From contig NZ_CAMIBP010000018.1 in NCBI RefSeq assembly GCF_946223165.1, positions 1-49,065 of the forward strand: a stretch of DNA of 49,065 nucleotides. The letters run 5' to 3'. This DNA comes from an uncultured Corynebacterium sp. GTDB taxonomy: Bacteria > Actinomycetota > Actinomycetes > Mycobacteriales > Mycobacteriaceae. A program made the translations under genes and the position numbers. Below the pieces are notes generated by a model. That model was not told the DNA's origin, did no database searches, and saw only the letters and a program-made list of their open reading frames with translations. Positions 34,533-43,746 of this stretch are shown here, in pieces (the stretch's first letter is position 1; each line of letters begins with the position of its first letter).

Positions 34533-36386
34533 GTGGCAGCTTCACCATCTACCGCGCGGCCCGCGCGCACGGCCCAGCCTTCTGGGCCCGCAGGAACCGA
34601 AAGGATGACTGGCGCGCAGGCCATCGTCCGCACCCTCGAGGATCTGGGCACCGACCTCGTCTTCGGCATCCCGGGTGGCGCCGTCCTCCCGCTGTACGAC
34701 GCCCTCCATGCCTCCACCAAGCTCCGCCACGTCCTCGCCCGCCATGAGCAGGGCGCCGGCCATGCCGCGGAAGGCTACGCGCAGGCGTCGGGCAAGGTGG
34801 GCGTCATGATTGCCACCTCCGGCCCGGGTGCGACCAACCTTGTGACCCCGCTGGCGGACGCCAACCTCGACTCCGTTCCCGTCGTGGCAATCACGGGTCA
34901 GGTCGGTTCCAACCTGCTGGGCACCGACGCCTTCCAAGAGGCCGACATTCGCGGCATCACGATGCCGATCACCAAGCATAACTACATCGTCACCCATCCG
35001 GAGGAGATTCCGGAGGCCATTGCGGCGGCGTTCCACCTGGCATCCACGGGCCGCCCCGGCCCGGTCCTCGTGGACATCCCCAAGGATGTTCAGAACGGCT
35101 ACCTGGACTACTCCTTCCCGCCGAAGATTGACCTGCCGGGCTACAAGCCGGTGACCACCCCGCACCCGCGCCAGATCTCCCAGGCGATCAAGATGATCGC
35201 GGAGGCTGAGCGCCCGGTGCTCTACATCGGCGGTGGCGTCATCAAGGCCAACGCGTCCCGCGAGCTGCTCGAGTTCGCCGATTATACCGGCATCCCGGTC
35301 GTCACCACGCTCATGGCGCTGGGGTCCTTTCCGGAGTCACACCCGCAGCACATGGGCATGCCGGGCATGCACGGCAGCGTTCCCGCCGTCGCTGCCATGC
35401 AGCGCTCGGACCTGCTTATTACCATTGGCGCACGCTTCGATGACCGCGTCACCGGCGACCTCGACACCTTCGCCCCGGATGCCCAGGTCCTCCAGGCCGA
35501 TGTCGACCCGGCGGAGATCGGCAAGCTGCGCGAGGTTGCCGTCCCCATCGTCGGCGACGCCCGCGAGGTCCTGCTCCAGTTGCTGCGCGCCTACCGGAAC
35601 GACGCGACGCTCAACCCGCCGGTTATTGACGAGTGGATGGCCTACCTCGGCGACATGCGCGAGCGTTTCCCGCGCGGCTGGAACCCCACCGCGGACGGCA
35701 AGCTCAACCCGCAGTTCGTCCTCGAGAAGCTGTCCCAGACCGTCGGCCCGGAGGCCATCTACGTCTCCGGCGTGGGCCAGCACCAGATGTGGTCCGCGCA
35801 GTTCATTGACTTCGAGCACCCCCGCACCTTCATCAACTCCGGCGGCGCCGGCACCATGGGCTACGCCGTGCCCGCGGCGGTGGGCGCGAAGGCCTCCATG
35901 CCGGACAAGGAGGTCTGGGCCGTCGACGGCGATGGCTGCTTCCAGATGACCAACCAGGAGCTCACCACCGCCGCGGTGGAGGGATTTCCCATCAAGGTGG
36001 CCGTCATCAATAACGGCAACCTAGGCATGGTGCGCCAGTGGCAGACGCTCTTCTATGACGAGCGTTACTCCAACACCAAGCTGCGCGAGGTGGACGAGTA
36101 CCTGCCCGACTTCGTCAAACTTGCCGATGCCCTCGGGTGCGAGGCCATCCGCGTCACGACGGAGGAGGAGGTCGTGCCCGCTATCGAGCGTGCTCGCGCC
36201 ATCAATGACCGCCCGGTCGTCATCGACTTCATCGTGGGCGAGGATGCCCAGGTGTGGCCGATGATTGCCGGCGGCGCCTCCAACGAGGACATGCAGTACG
36301 TCCTTGGTCTGCGCCCGCTCTTCGACGAGAACGAGTCCGCAGCCGAGGAACCCAACGACATCCACGAAGCGCTCGAGGAGGCGTAA
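34533..36386 (+). CDS. ilvB: Acetolactate synthase large subunit
   Basis: 617 residues. The thiamine-diphosphate enzyme joins pyruvate to pyruvate or 2-oxobutyrate at the start of valine, leucine and isoleucine synthesis. The catalytic Glu is in LARHEQGAGHAAEGYAQASG; cofactor binding is seen in VDGDGCFQMTNQEL through AVINNGNLGMVRQWQ (GDG-NN motif). The start GTG 34533 has a binding site (AAGGAG, 34517-34522). An alternative ATG at 34605 (MTGAQAIVRTLED) begins directly at the domain. Co-transcribed with ilvN three bases later. Confidence 0.97.
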   Translation: MAASPSTARPARTAQPSGPAGTERMTGAQAIVRTLEDLGTDLVFGIPGGAVLPLYDALHASTKLRHVLARHEQGAGHAAEGYAQASGKVGVMIATSGPGATNLVTPLADANLDSVPVVAITGQVGSNLLGTDAFQEADIRGITMPITKHNYIVTHPEEIPEAIAAAFHLASTGRPGPVLVDIPKDVQNGYLDYSFPPKIDLPGYKPVTTPHPRQISQAIKMIAEAERPVLYIGGGVIKANASRELLEFADYTGIPVVTTLMALGSFPESHPQHMGMPGMHGSVPAVAAMQRSDLLITIGARFDDRVTGDLDTFAPDAQVLQADVDPAEIGKLREVAVPIVGDAREVLLQLLRAYRNDATLNPPVIDEWMAYLGDMRERFPRGWNPTADGKLNPQFVLEKLSQTVGPEAIYVSGVGQHQMWSAQFIDFEHPRTFINSGGAGTMGYAVPAAVGAKASMPDKEVWAVDGDGCFQMTNQELTTAAVEGFPIKVAVINNGNLGMVRQWQTLFYDERYSNTKLREVDEYLPDFVKLADALGCEAIRVTTEEEVVPAIERARAINDRPVVIDFIVGEDAQVWPMIAGGASNEDMQYVLGLRPLFDENESAAEEPNDIHEALEEA

Positions 36387-36389
36387 ATC

Positions 36390-36905
36390 ATGGCAGCAAC
36401 CGATATCACTCGCCACACTCTCTCCGTGCTCGTGCAGGACGTTGAGGGCATCATCTCCCGCGTGACGGGTATGTTTTCCCGCCGCGGCTACAACCTCGTT
36501 TCCCTCGTCTCCGCCGCGACGGAGACCGAGGGGATTAACCGCCTGACCATCGTCGTTGACGCGAACGATATCGTCACCGAGCAGGTTACGAAGCAGCTCA
36601 ACAAGCTCATTCACGTGCTCAAGGTGGTCGAGCTAGAGGAAGAGACGACCATTGCTCGCTCCATCATGCTGGTGAAGGTCACCGCGGACAATATCAACCG
36701 CCCGCAGGTGGTCGATGCCGTCAACATCTTCCGCGCCCGCATCGTCGACGTCGCTCAGGAGTCCGTCGTCGTGGAGGCCACCGGCTCCCCGGGCAAGCTG
36801 CGCGCGCTGCTTGATGTGCTCGAGCCCTTTGGCATTCGCGAGCTCGTCCAGTCCGGCGCCGTCGCGCTGGGGCGCGGCCCGAAGGCCATGGCCCCGGCGA
36901 AGTAG
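36390..36905 (+). CDS. ilvN: Acetolactate synthase small regulatory subunit
   Basis: 171 residues. The N-terminal ACT domain (HTLSVLVQDVEGIISRVTGM and FSRRGYNLVSLVSAATE) binds the feedback inhibitor valine; the C-terminal half (LVKVTADNINRPQVVDAVNI) activates the large subunit. GGAGG precedes the start inside the end of ilvB. Confidence 0.97.
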   Translation: MAATDITRHTLSVLVQDVEGIISRVTGMFSRRGYNLVSLVSAATETEGINRLTIVVDANDIVTEQVTKQLNKLIHVLKVVELEEETTIARSIMLVKVTADNINRPQVVDAVNIFRARIVDVAQESVVVEATGSPGKLRALLDVLEPFGIRELVQSGAVALGRGPKAMAPAK

Positions 36906-37056
36906 CTGCAGCCGGACTCGCACGCCTCGTCCCGTCCCGCACGTTGGGATGGAACGAGAAACGTGTCCCAAAATATGGAAAAATCATCCCGTGGTGTGGT
37001 ACAACTGAACCAGACCGCACGTACGCACTAGAGAGAACACAAGGAAGTAAATCCAC
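36906..37056 (+). promoter_or_regulatory. ilvN-ilvC intergenic region, possible internal promoter
   Basis: 151 bases, AT-richer than its flanks, with a -10-like TACAAC in GTGTGGTACAACTG and no terminator. GGGATG and CATCCC form a loose inverted repeat upstream of it. In C. glutamicum ilvC has its own promoter besides the operon promoter; the same is plausible here. Confidence 0.4.
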
Positions 37057-38070
<1,014 letters not shown>

Positions 38071-38077
38071 AGCGCGA

Positions 38078-38142
38078 CGGACGCGTCCTACGCGGCGTCC
38101 GCTCAGTATTATCGTTGCCCCGGCTGCCTTCGCGGCCGGGGC
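38078..38142 (+). terminator. Two hairpins ending the ilv operon
   Basis: CGGACGC (38078-38084) pairs with GCGTCCG (38095-38101). A second, stronger hairpin has GCCCCGGC (38117-38124) with GCCGGGGC (38135-38142). T-tracts are short. Confidence 0.6.
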
Positions 38143-38273
38143 TTCGCGCTGCGTGGGCGGAGCGGCCCGCGGTGACGGAAGGGGGCATCGGCAAGCGCAG
38201 GGCTGGGGGAACGGGGGAAGCGGCACCCTTTTTGATCGGGCAGGGTCGGGGCCGCGGGGGTAGGCTCAGGGGC

Positions 38274-40061
38274 ATGGGTTTTCAAACGCCGAGCTATGAC
38301 CTCACGGACCTCTTTGGCCGCATCGATCGCGGCGACATCCAGCTTCCAGACTTCCAGCGCACCTACGCTTGGAACGAGGACCGCATCCGTTCTCTCATCG
38401 TCACCGTCCTGCGCGGGTACCCCATGGGCGCCCTTATGGCGCTCGATACCCGCAACGAACCGCTGCGCTTTAGGCCGCGTCCGTTGACCGGCGCCCCGCA
38501 CACCGGCGCCCAACCGGGCCTGCTCCTCCTCGACGGGCAGCAGCGCCTGACCACGCTGTACCACTGCTTCCGCGGCAACGGCAGTGTTGATACCCGCGAC
38601 TTCCGCTCGAAGAAGATCACGCGCACGTTCTACGTGGACGTACGCCGTGCGGTGAGCGAAGATCTCATGCCGGATGAGGCCGTCTTCGCCGTCAACCAGA
38701 ATGGTGAGATGCGCTCCTTCTTCGGCCCGGAGCTCGCGCGTATTTCCTCGAAGGACGAGGCGCTCGACGCCGGCTGCATCCCGGTCGCGGACCTGCTGTC
38801 GGAAGAGGGGACCGCGGCGCTGTTCGAGCTTGTAGCGCGCGATCCGAGCCTGCGCGACGTCGTGGCGGCGTTCAACAACCGCATTCTGCGCCCGCTGGCG
38901 GGCTATGACGTGCCGATCATTCGTCTGTCGCGCGAGACCGAGCACGCCGGCATCGGCCAGGTCTTCGCGCAGGCGAACTCCTCCGGCCTCCAGATGGGCG
39001 TCTTCGAGCTGCTCACCGCGGTCTTCGCCAGCGAGGACCCGGACTTCCACCTGGCGGACGATTGGGCCGAGACGGAGAAGGTACTGCGCCAGCACCCCTC
39101 GCTCGACGCCATCGGCCGTGACGAGTTCCTGCGCGCCGTGTCGCTGCTGGTGACGTCGCAGCGCGGCCACGCGGGCGGCCAGCGCGAGGACATCCTGTCG
39201 CTGTCGCTGGCAGATTATCGCGCGGCCACGGAAACCCTCCGGGTGACGATGGGCGAGGTGGCCTCCTTCCTAGCCCAGCGCTGCATCCTCAGCAACGAGC
39301 AGGTGCCCTTCCCGGCGCAGCTCGTGCCGCTGTCGGTGATCCTGGCCCGCCTCGTGGCGGAGCCCGGCTCGCTGTCGGCGCAGGAATCGTGGGACAAGAT
39401 TCACCAGTGGTTCTGGTGCGGCGTGTTCGGTGAGCTGTATGGTTCCTCGGCGGTGGCACTGCGCTCGGCGCGCGACGTCGATGAGGTTGTGGCCTGGGTG
39501 CTGGGGCGCACGGACACCGTGCCGAAGACGGTCCGCGATGCCTCGTTTGCGGAGACCCGCCTGCTCTCCGCCGGCCCGGGCACCGGCGTGTATAACGCGC
39601 TCGACGCGCTCATCATGGCCCGGGGTGCCCGCGACTGGCGCACCGGCCAGCCGTTTAACCGCACTACGTTTGGCGACCTCGAGCCCGGGTTCTACCCGGT
39701 CTTCCCACTGGGCTGGTGCGCATCCCACGGGGTTAACGAGGTGCTCGCGCAGTCCGTGCTCAACCGCACGCCGATGGGCAAGCGCACCGAGGTCGTCCTC
39801 GACGGCAAGGCCCCGCAGCGGTACTTGCCGCGCCTGCAGTCCAAGTCCATCATGGAAGACGCCGAGTTTGACGCGGTGCTGGCCAGTCACGAGCTGGATC
39901 CGGCGCTACTCCACGCTGACAACGTCGACGAGTTCTTCCGTGATCGCCGCGCGCGTTTCGTGTCCGTGGTGGAGTATGCGATGGGCAAGCCCGTGGTCCG
40001 CGACGTCGACGAGACCAACTTTGGGGGAGGCGAGGAAGGCCCGGATGCCTTCGTTTCCTAA
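38274..40061 (+). CDS. Orphan DUF262 (GmrSD-type) protein with degenerate HNH motif
   Basis: 595 residues. The N-terminus is the ParB/Srx-like DUF262 domain: IQLPDFQRTYAWNEDRIRSL, GYPMGALMALD, and the hallmark LLLDGQQRLTTLYHC (DGQQR at 87-91). The middle is helical. The C-terminal part (about 480-580) aligns by eye to the HNH-like end of the family: VLNRTPMGKRTEVVLDGKAP and RYLP match the conserved NRTxxxxxTNxxIxxKAPSxYL pattern, but where homologues have D-x-H-H-I-F-P this protein has GFYPVFPLGW, without the histidines. Related proteins restrict modified phage DNA. No partner, methylase or second nuclease is next to it. ATG 38274 follows TAGGCT (38261-38266) by seven bases. Confidence 0.8.
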   Translation: MGFQTPSYDLTDLFGRIDRGDIQLPDFQRTYAWNEDRIRSLIVTVLRGYPMGALMALDTRNEPLRFRPRPLTGAPHTGAQPGLLLLDGQQRLTTLYHCFRGNGSVDTRDFRSKKITRTFYVDVRRAVSEDLMPDEAVFAVNQNGEMRSFFGPELARISSKDEALDAGCIPVADLLSEEGTAALFELVARDPSLRDVVAAFNNRILRPLAGYDVPIIRLSRETEHAGIGQVFAQANSSGLQMGVFELLTAVFASEDPDFHLADDWAETEKVLRQHPSLDAIGRDEFLRAVSLLVTSQRGHAGGQREDILSLSLADYRAATETLRVTMGEVASFLAQRCILSNEQVPFPAQLVPLSVILARLVAEPGSLSAQESWDKIHQWFWCGVFGELYGSSAVALRSARDVDEVVAWVLGRTDTVPKTVRDASFAETRLLSAGPGTGVYNALDALIMARGARDWRTGQPFNRTTFGDLEPGFYPVFPLGWCASHGVNEVLAQSVLNRTPMGKRTEVVLDGKAPQRYLPRLQSKSIMEDAEFDAVLASHELDPALLHADNVDEFFRDRRARFVSVVEYAMGKPVVRDVDETNFGGGEEGPDAFVS

Positions 40062-40959
40062 AGGTCGAGCACTATCCGGGGCGCTGGGGGCGCTGGTCGC
40101 GGGCGCGCTCGTGGCTGGGTGCGCGGGGCACCGCGACCACGTCGCGGTGCCGGCGGGGATTACAACCATGGCGCCGGCGGACATCGATCTGGAGGGTGCT
40201 GCGAGCCAGAATCAGGGCCGCCTCGTCAGCGAGTCGTTCTCCGGAGGGATTCGGGTCCTGGATGACGCGTGGGGGCTCGGCGCCGTCGAGGCGTTCTACC
40301 CGGACTCGGACTCGCTCATCATTGCCCAAGCTACGGATGCGGCGCAGCTGCGTGCGGCTTCGTTGGCCGTGGGTCAGCACGTCCCCATGGTGACGTACGA
40401 CGATTCTGTGCGTTCGAGCATCATCGCGCTTGTCGATGCCCTTGGGGTCACCCGCATCCTTCTGGTGGGCGAGGTCCCACTGGCGGAGACGTCCGGATCG
40501 CTGCAGGTGCTCCAGGATCCGGGGACGAACTCGGCTATGGGGGAGCTCACAGCCTTTCAGCCCACGAGCCAGGTCGTTGGACGTCCGGATCGCATGGTGC
40601 AGGCCGTGGCGGGCCTCGACCCGGCGGCGCATACGGAGCTCAAGGCTGCGTGGGAGCCGACCGCGCAGATCGACGTGCGGGAGGGCAAGCGGGTGGCGGC
40701 GCTGCCGGCGCAATCGCCGCGCGACGGGCAGATGGCGCCCATCATCGTCGCCACCCCGGATGCGCCGGTGGCGGCCGTGGCCACTGCGAAAGCCTACGGC
40801 GGGCAGGTGCGCGTCATGGCCACCGGGGACCCGACGGAGACCAAGGCGAGCTTCGCGATGGTGGCCGGGCTTGCCGACGGCCCGCTTGTGGCGCTGGGGA
40901 AAGAATTCGGCGATGTGCACCTATTATCCGACAGGATTAGACAGGGCTGGAGTGAATAA
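40045..40959 (+). CDS. Secreted lipoprotein, short paralogue
   Basis: 304 residues. A signal peptide ends in lipobox LVAGC (ALSGALGALVAGALVAGC), so the protein is lipid-anchored outside the membrane. The mature part has alternating strands and helices resembling cell-wall-binding-repeat folds: AQLRAASLAVGQHVPMVTYD and AKAYGGQVRVMATGDPTETK, then GPLVALGKEFG. These segments are matched in the lipoprotein at 43747 (ARAAGARVLVLPVGDPRATA, NVVALGPDFG), but this copy lacks that one's 150-residue C-terminal domain. Its start overlaps the DUF262 end by 17 bases; ATG 40045 gives a proper signal peptide. Confidence 0.75.
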   Translation: MPSFPKGRALSGALGALVAGALVAGCAGHRDHVAVPAGITTMAPADIDLEGAASQNQGRLVSESFSGGIRVLDDAWGLGAVEAFYPDSDSLIIAQATDAAQLRAASLAVGQHVPMVTYDDSVRSSIIALVDALGVTRILLVGEVPLAETSGSLQVLQDPGTNSAMGELTAFQPTSQVVGRPDRMVQAVAGLDPAAHTELKAAWEPTAQIDVREGKRVAALPAQSPRDGQMAPIIVATPDAPVAAVATAKAYGGQVRVMATGDPTETKASFAMVAGLADGPLVALGKEFGDVHLLSDRIRQGWSE

Positions 40960-41005
40960 TCTACAATCTGATGAATCGTATACACCCCACTGACAAAGGA
41001 ACATA

Positions 41006-42592
41006 ATGTCGAAGCCGGTTGTCCTCATCGCCGATAAGCTTGCTCAGTCCACCGTTGAAGCTTTGGGTGAGGGGGTGGAGGTCCGCTGGGTCGATGGCCC
41101 CAACCGTGCCGAACTGCTCGCCGCAGTCCCTGAGGCTGACGCGCTCCTCGTACGTTCCGCCACGACCGTTGACGCCGAGGTCCTCGCCGCGGCCTCCAAC
41201 CTCAAGATCGTCGGGCGCGCCGGCGTGGGCCTGGACAATGTTGACATCCCCGCCGCCACCGAGCGCGGCGTCATGGTGGTCAATGCCCCGACCTCGAATA
41301 TTCACTCCGCCTGCGAGCAGGCTATCGCCCTGCTCTTGGCCACCGCCCGCCAGATCCCGGCTGCCGATCAGTCTCTGCGTCAGGGCGAATGGAAGCGTTC
41401 CTCCTTCAAGGGCGTCGAAATCTTTGGCAAGACCATCGGCATCGTCGGCTTCGGCCACATCGGCCAGCTCTTCGCCCAGCGCCTGGCGGCCTTCGAGACC
41501 ACGATCATCGCCTACGATCCCTACGCCAACCCGGCCCGCGCCGCGGCGCTGGGCGTCGAGCTCACCGATCTTGAGGATCTCATGGCCCGCGCCGACTTCG
41601 TGACCATTCACCTGCCGAAGACGCCGGAGACCGCCGGCATGTTCGACGCCGAGCTGCTGGCGAAGGCTAAGCAGGGGCAGATTCTCATTAACGCCGCCCG
41701 CGGTGGCCTCGTGGATGAGCAGGCCCTGGCTGATTCCATTGCCTCCGGCCACCACCGCGGCGCCGGCTTCGACGTGTACGCCTCGGAGCCGTGCACCGAC
41801 TCGCCGCTCTTCGCGCTCCCACAGGTCACCGTGTCGCCGCACCTGGGCGCCTCGACCGTCGAGGCCCAGGATCGCGCCGGCATCGATGTGGCCGCGTCCG
41901 TGCTCAAGGCACTCGCGGGCGAGTTCGTGGCCGACGCCGTCAACGTGCAGGGCGGCCGCGTCGGCGAGGAGGTCGCCGGCTGGCTGGACATCGCCCGCAA
42001 GCTCGGCCTCACTGCTGGCGCGTTGCTGGGCAAGGCACCCGTCGCCCTCGAGGTCGAGGCGTGCGGCGAGCTGTCCACCGAGGACGTCGAGGCGCTGGGC
42101 CTGTCCGCAGTGCGCGGCCTGTTTTCGGGTGTCGTCTCTGAGGCGGTGACCTTCGTTAATGCAATGCGGATTGCTGAGAGTCGCGGAGTCGCGGTCTCCG
42201 TACGTACCAATGCGGAGTCTCAAGGGCACCGCTCCTCGCTGCGCGTTAAGGTCATTGCCGCCGATGGTGACTCCTCGCAGCTCACCGGCGCGCTCATTGG
42301 CATCGACGGCGTGGAGAAGTTCGTCCGCATCAATGGCCGCGGCGTCGATATGCGCGCCACCGGCCGTAACATCTTCTTCCGCTACGCCGACAAGCCGGGC
42401 GCGCTCGGCATCGTCGGTACCGCCCTCGGTGGAGAAGGGATTAACATCCAAGCCGCCGCCCTGACCCAAGGCAAGGTGGAAGAAGAAGCGGTCCTCATCC
42501 TCCGCGTGGAGCGCGAGGTGCCGGCGGTGCTGATGGAGCGGATTTCGCAGGAACTGGGTGCCGTCGCGTACCAGTTTGACCTCAACGCCTAG
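41006..42592 (+). CDS. serA: D-3-phosphoglycerate dehydrogenase
   Basis: 528 residues, the long type I form. It makes 3-phosphohydroxypyruvate for serine. NAD-binding loop IGIVGFGHIGQLFAQRLAAF; catalytic Arg in NAARGGLVDEQAL, Glu and His in the region VSPHLGASTVEAQ. After the catalytic part comes the intervening domain typical of actinobacteria (about 315-450) and a C-terminal ACT domain (FFRYADKPGALGIVGTALGG) for serine feedback. A binding site AAAGGAA (40994-41000) precedes ATG 41006. A strong terminator follows. Confidence 0.98.
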   Translation: MSKPVVLIADKLAQSTVEALGEGVEVRWVDGPNRAELLAAVPEADALLVRSATTVDAEVLAAASNLKIVGRAGVGLDNVDIPAATERGVMVVNAPTSNIHSACEQAIALLLATARQIPAADQSLRQGEWKRSSFKGVEIFGKTIGIVGFGHIGQLFAQRLAAFETTIIAYDPYANPARAAALGVELTDLEDLMARADFVTIHLPKTPETAGMFDAELLAKAKQGQILINAARGGLVDEQALADSIASGHHRGAGFDVYASEPCTDSPLFALPQVTVSPHLGASTVEAQDRAGIDVAASVLKALAGEFVADAVNVQGGRVGEEVAGWLDIARKLGLTAGALLGKAPVALEVEACGELSTEDVEALGLSAVRGLFSGVVSEAVTFVNAMRIAESRGVAVSVRTNAESQGHRSSLRVKVIAADGDSSQLTGALIGIDGVEKFVRINGRGVDMRATGRNIFFRYADKPGALGIVGTALGGEGINIQAAALTQGKVEEEAVLILRVEREVPAVLMERISQELGAVAYQFDLNA

Positions 42593-42616
42593 GCCCACGG
42601 TCTGGGCGTGACAGTG

Positions 42617-42650
42617 AGCGCCGTCCCATCGCCTGGGGCGGCGCTTTTTT
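42617..42650 (+). terminator. Rho-independent terminator of serA
   Basis: AGCGCCGTCCC (42617-42627) pairs with GGGGCGGCGCT (42635-42645) with one wobble, followed by six T. Confidence 0.9.
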
Positions 42651-42700
42651 CGTGCTAAGCTAGGGTCAGTATCCATCAGGTGAGAAAGGAATCCCGCAAA

Positions 42701-43717
42701 ATGAAACTGGCGGTTATTGGCGGCGACGGCATCGGCCCGGAAGTCACGGAGGAGGCCCTCAAGGTTCTGCGGGCGGTCCGTGACGACATTGAGACCACGG
42801 ACTACGACCTCGGCGCCCGCCGCTTTCTGCGCAACGGCGAGCTGCTCACGGACGCCGACCTCGCCTCGCTGCGCGAACACGACGCCATCCTGCTCGGCGC
42901 CATCGGCGCGCCCGGCGAGGTCCCGCCGGGCATCCTCGAGCGCGGCCTGCTGCTCAGGATGCGTTTCGCGCTGGATCACCACGTCAACCTGCGCCCCTCC
43001 AAGCTGTACCCGACGTCCACCTCGCCGCTGGCTAACCCCGGTGAGATCGACTTCGTTGTCGTCCGCGAGGGCACCGAGGGCCTCTACTGCGGCAACGGCG
43101 GCGTCCTGCGCGAGGGCACCCCGTACGAGGTCGCCTCCGAGGTCTCCCAGAACACCCGCTACGGCGTCGAGCGCGTCGTCCGCGACGCCTTCGAGCGCGC
43201 CATGGGCCGCCGCAAGCACGTCACCCTCGTCCACAAAACCAACGTTCTGGTCAACGCCGGCGGGCTGTGGCAGCGCACCGTCAACGAGGTAGCCGCCGAG
43301 TACCCCGAGGTCACCGTGGACTACAACCACATTGACGCCGCCACCATCTACATGGTCACCGATCCGTCGCGCTACGACGTCATCGTCACCGATAACCTCT
43401 TCGGCGACATCCTCACCGACCTGGCCGGCGCGGTGACCGGCGGCATCGGTCTGGCCGCCTCGGGCAACATCGATGCCTCCGGCGTCAATCCCTCTATGTT
43501 CGAGCCGGTCCATGGCTCCGCCCCGGACATTGCCGGTCAGGGCATCGCGGACCCGACCGCCGCCATCCTGTCGGCTGCCATGCTCCTGCGCCACCTGGGC
43601 GACGAGGACAACGCCCAGCGTATCGAGGCCGCCGTGGCCGCCGATGTCGCCTCCCGCGGCGACGCCCCCATCCGCACCGCCGAGGTGGGCGACCGCATCG
43701 CGGCGGCCCTGTCCTAA
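42701..43717 (+). CDS. leuB: 3-isopropylmalate dehydrogenase
   Basis: 338 residues. It oxidises and decarboxylates 3-isopropylmalate in leucine synthesis. LAVIGGDGIGPEVTEEALK opens the fold; substrate arginines lie in LLRMRFALDHHVNLRP and FVVVREGTEGLY; metal aspartates in DNLFGDILTDLAGAVTGG; the NAD site is EPVHGSAPDIAGQGIADPTA. ATG 42701 has a binding site AAAGGA (42685-42690); a -10-like TAGGGT (42661-42666) follows the serA terminator, so it is transcribed separately. Confidence 0.97.
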   Translation: MKLAVIGGDGIGPEVTEEALKVLRAVRDDIETTDYDLGARRFLRNGELLTDADLASLREHDAILLGAIGAPGEVPPGILERGLLLRMRFALDHHVNLRPSKLYPTSTSPLANPGEIDFVVVREGTEGLYCGNGGVLREGTPYEVASEVSQNTRYGVERVVRDAFERAMGRRKHVTLVHKTNVLVNAGGLWQRTVNEVAAEYPEVTVDYNHIDAATIYMVTDPSRYDVIVTDNLFGDILTDLAGAVTGGIGLAASGNIDASGVNPSMFEPVHGSAPDIAGQGIADPTAAILSAAMLLRHLGDEDNAQRIEAAVAADVASRGDAPIRTAEVGDRIAAALS

Positions 43718-43746
43718 ACTGCCGCCCCGCGCGATACGATGGCCCA

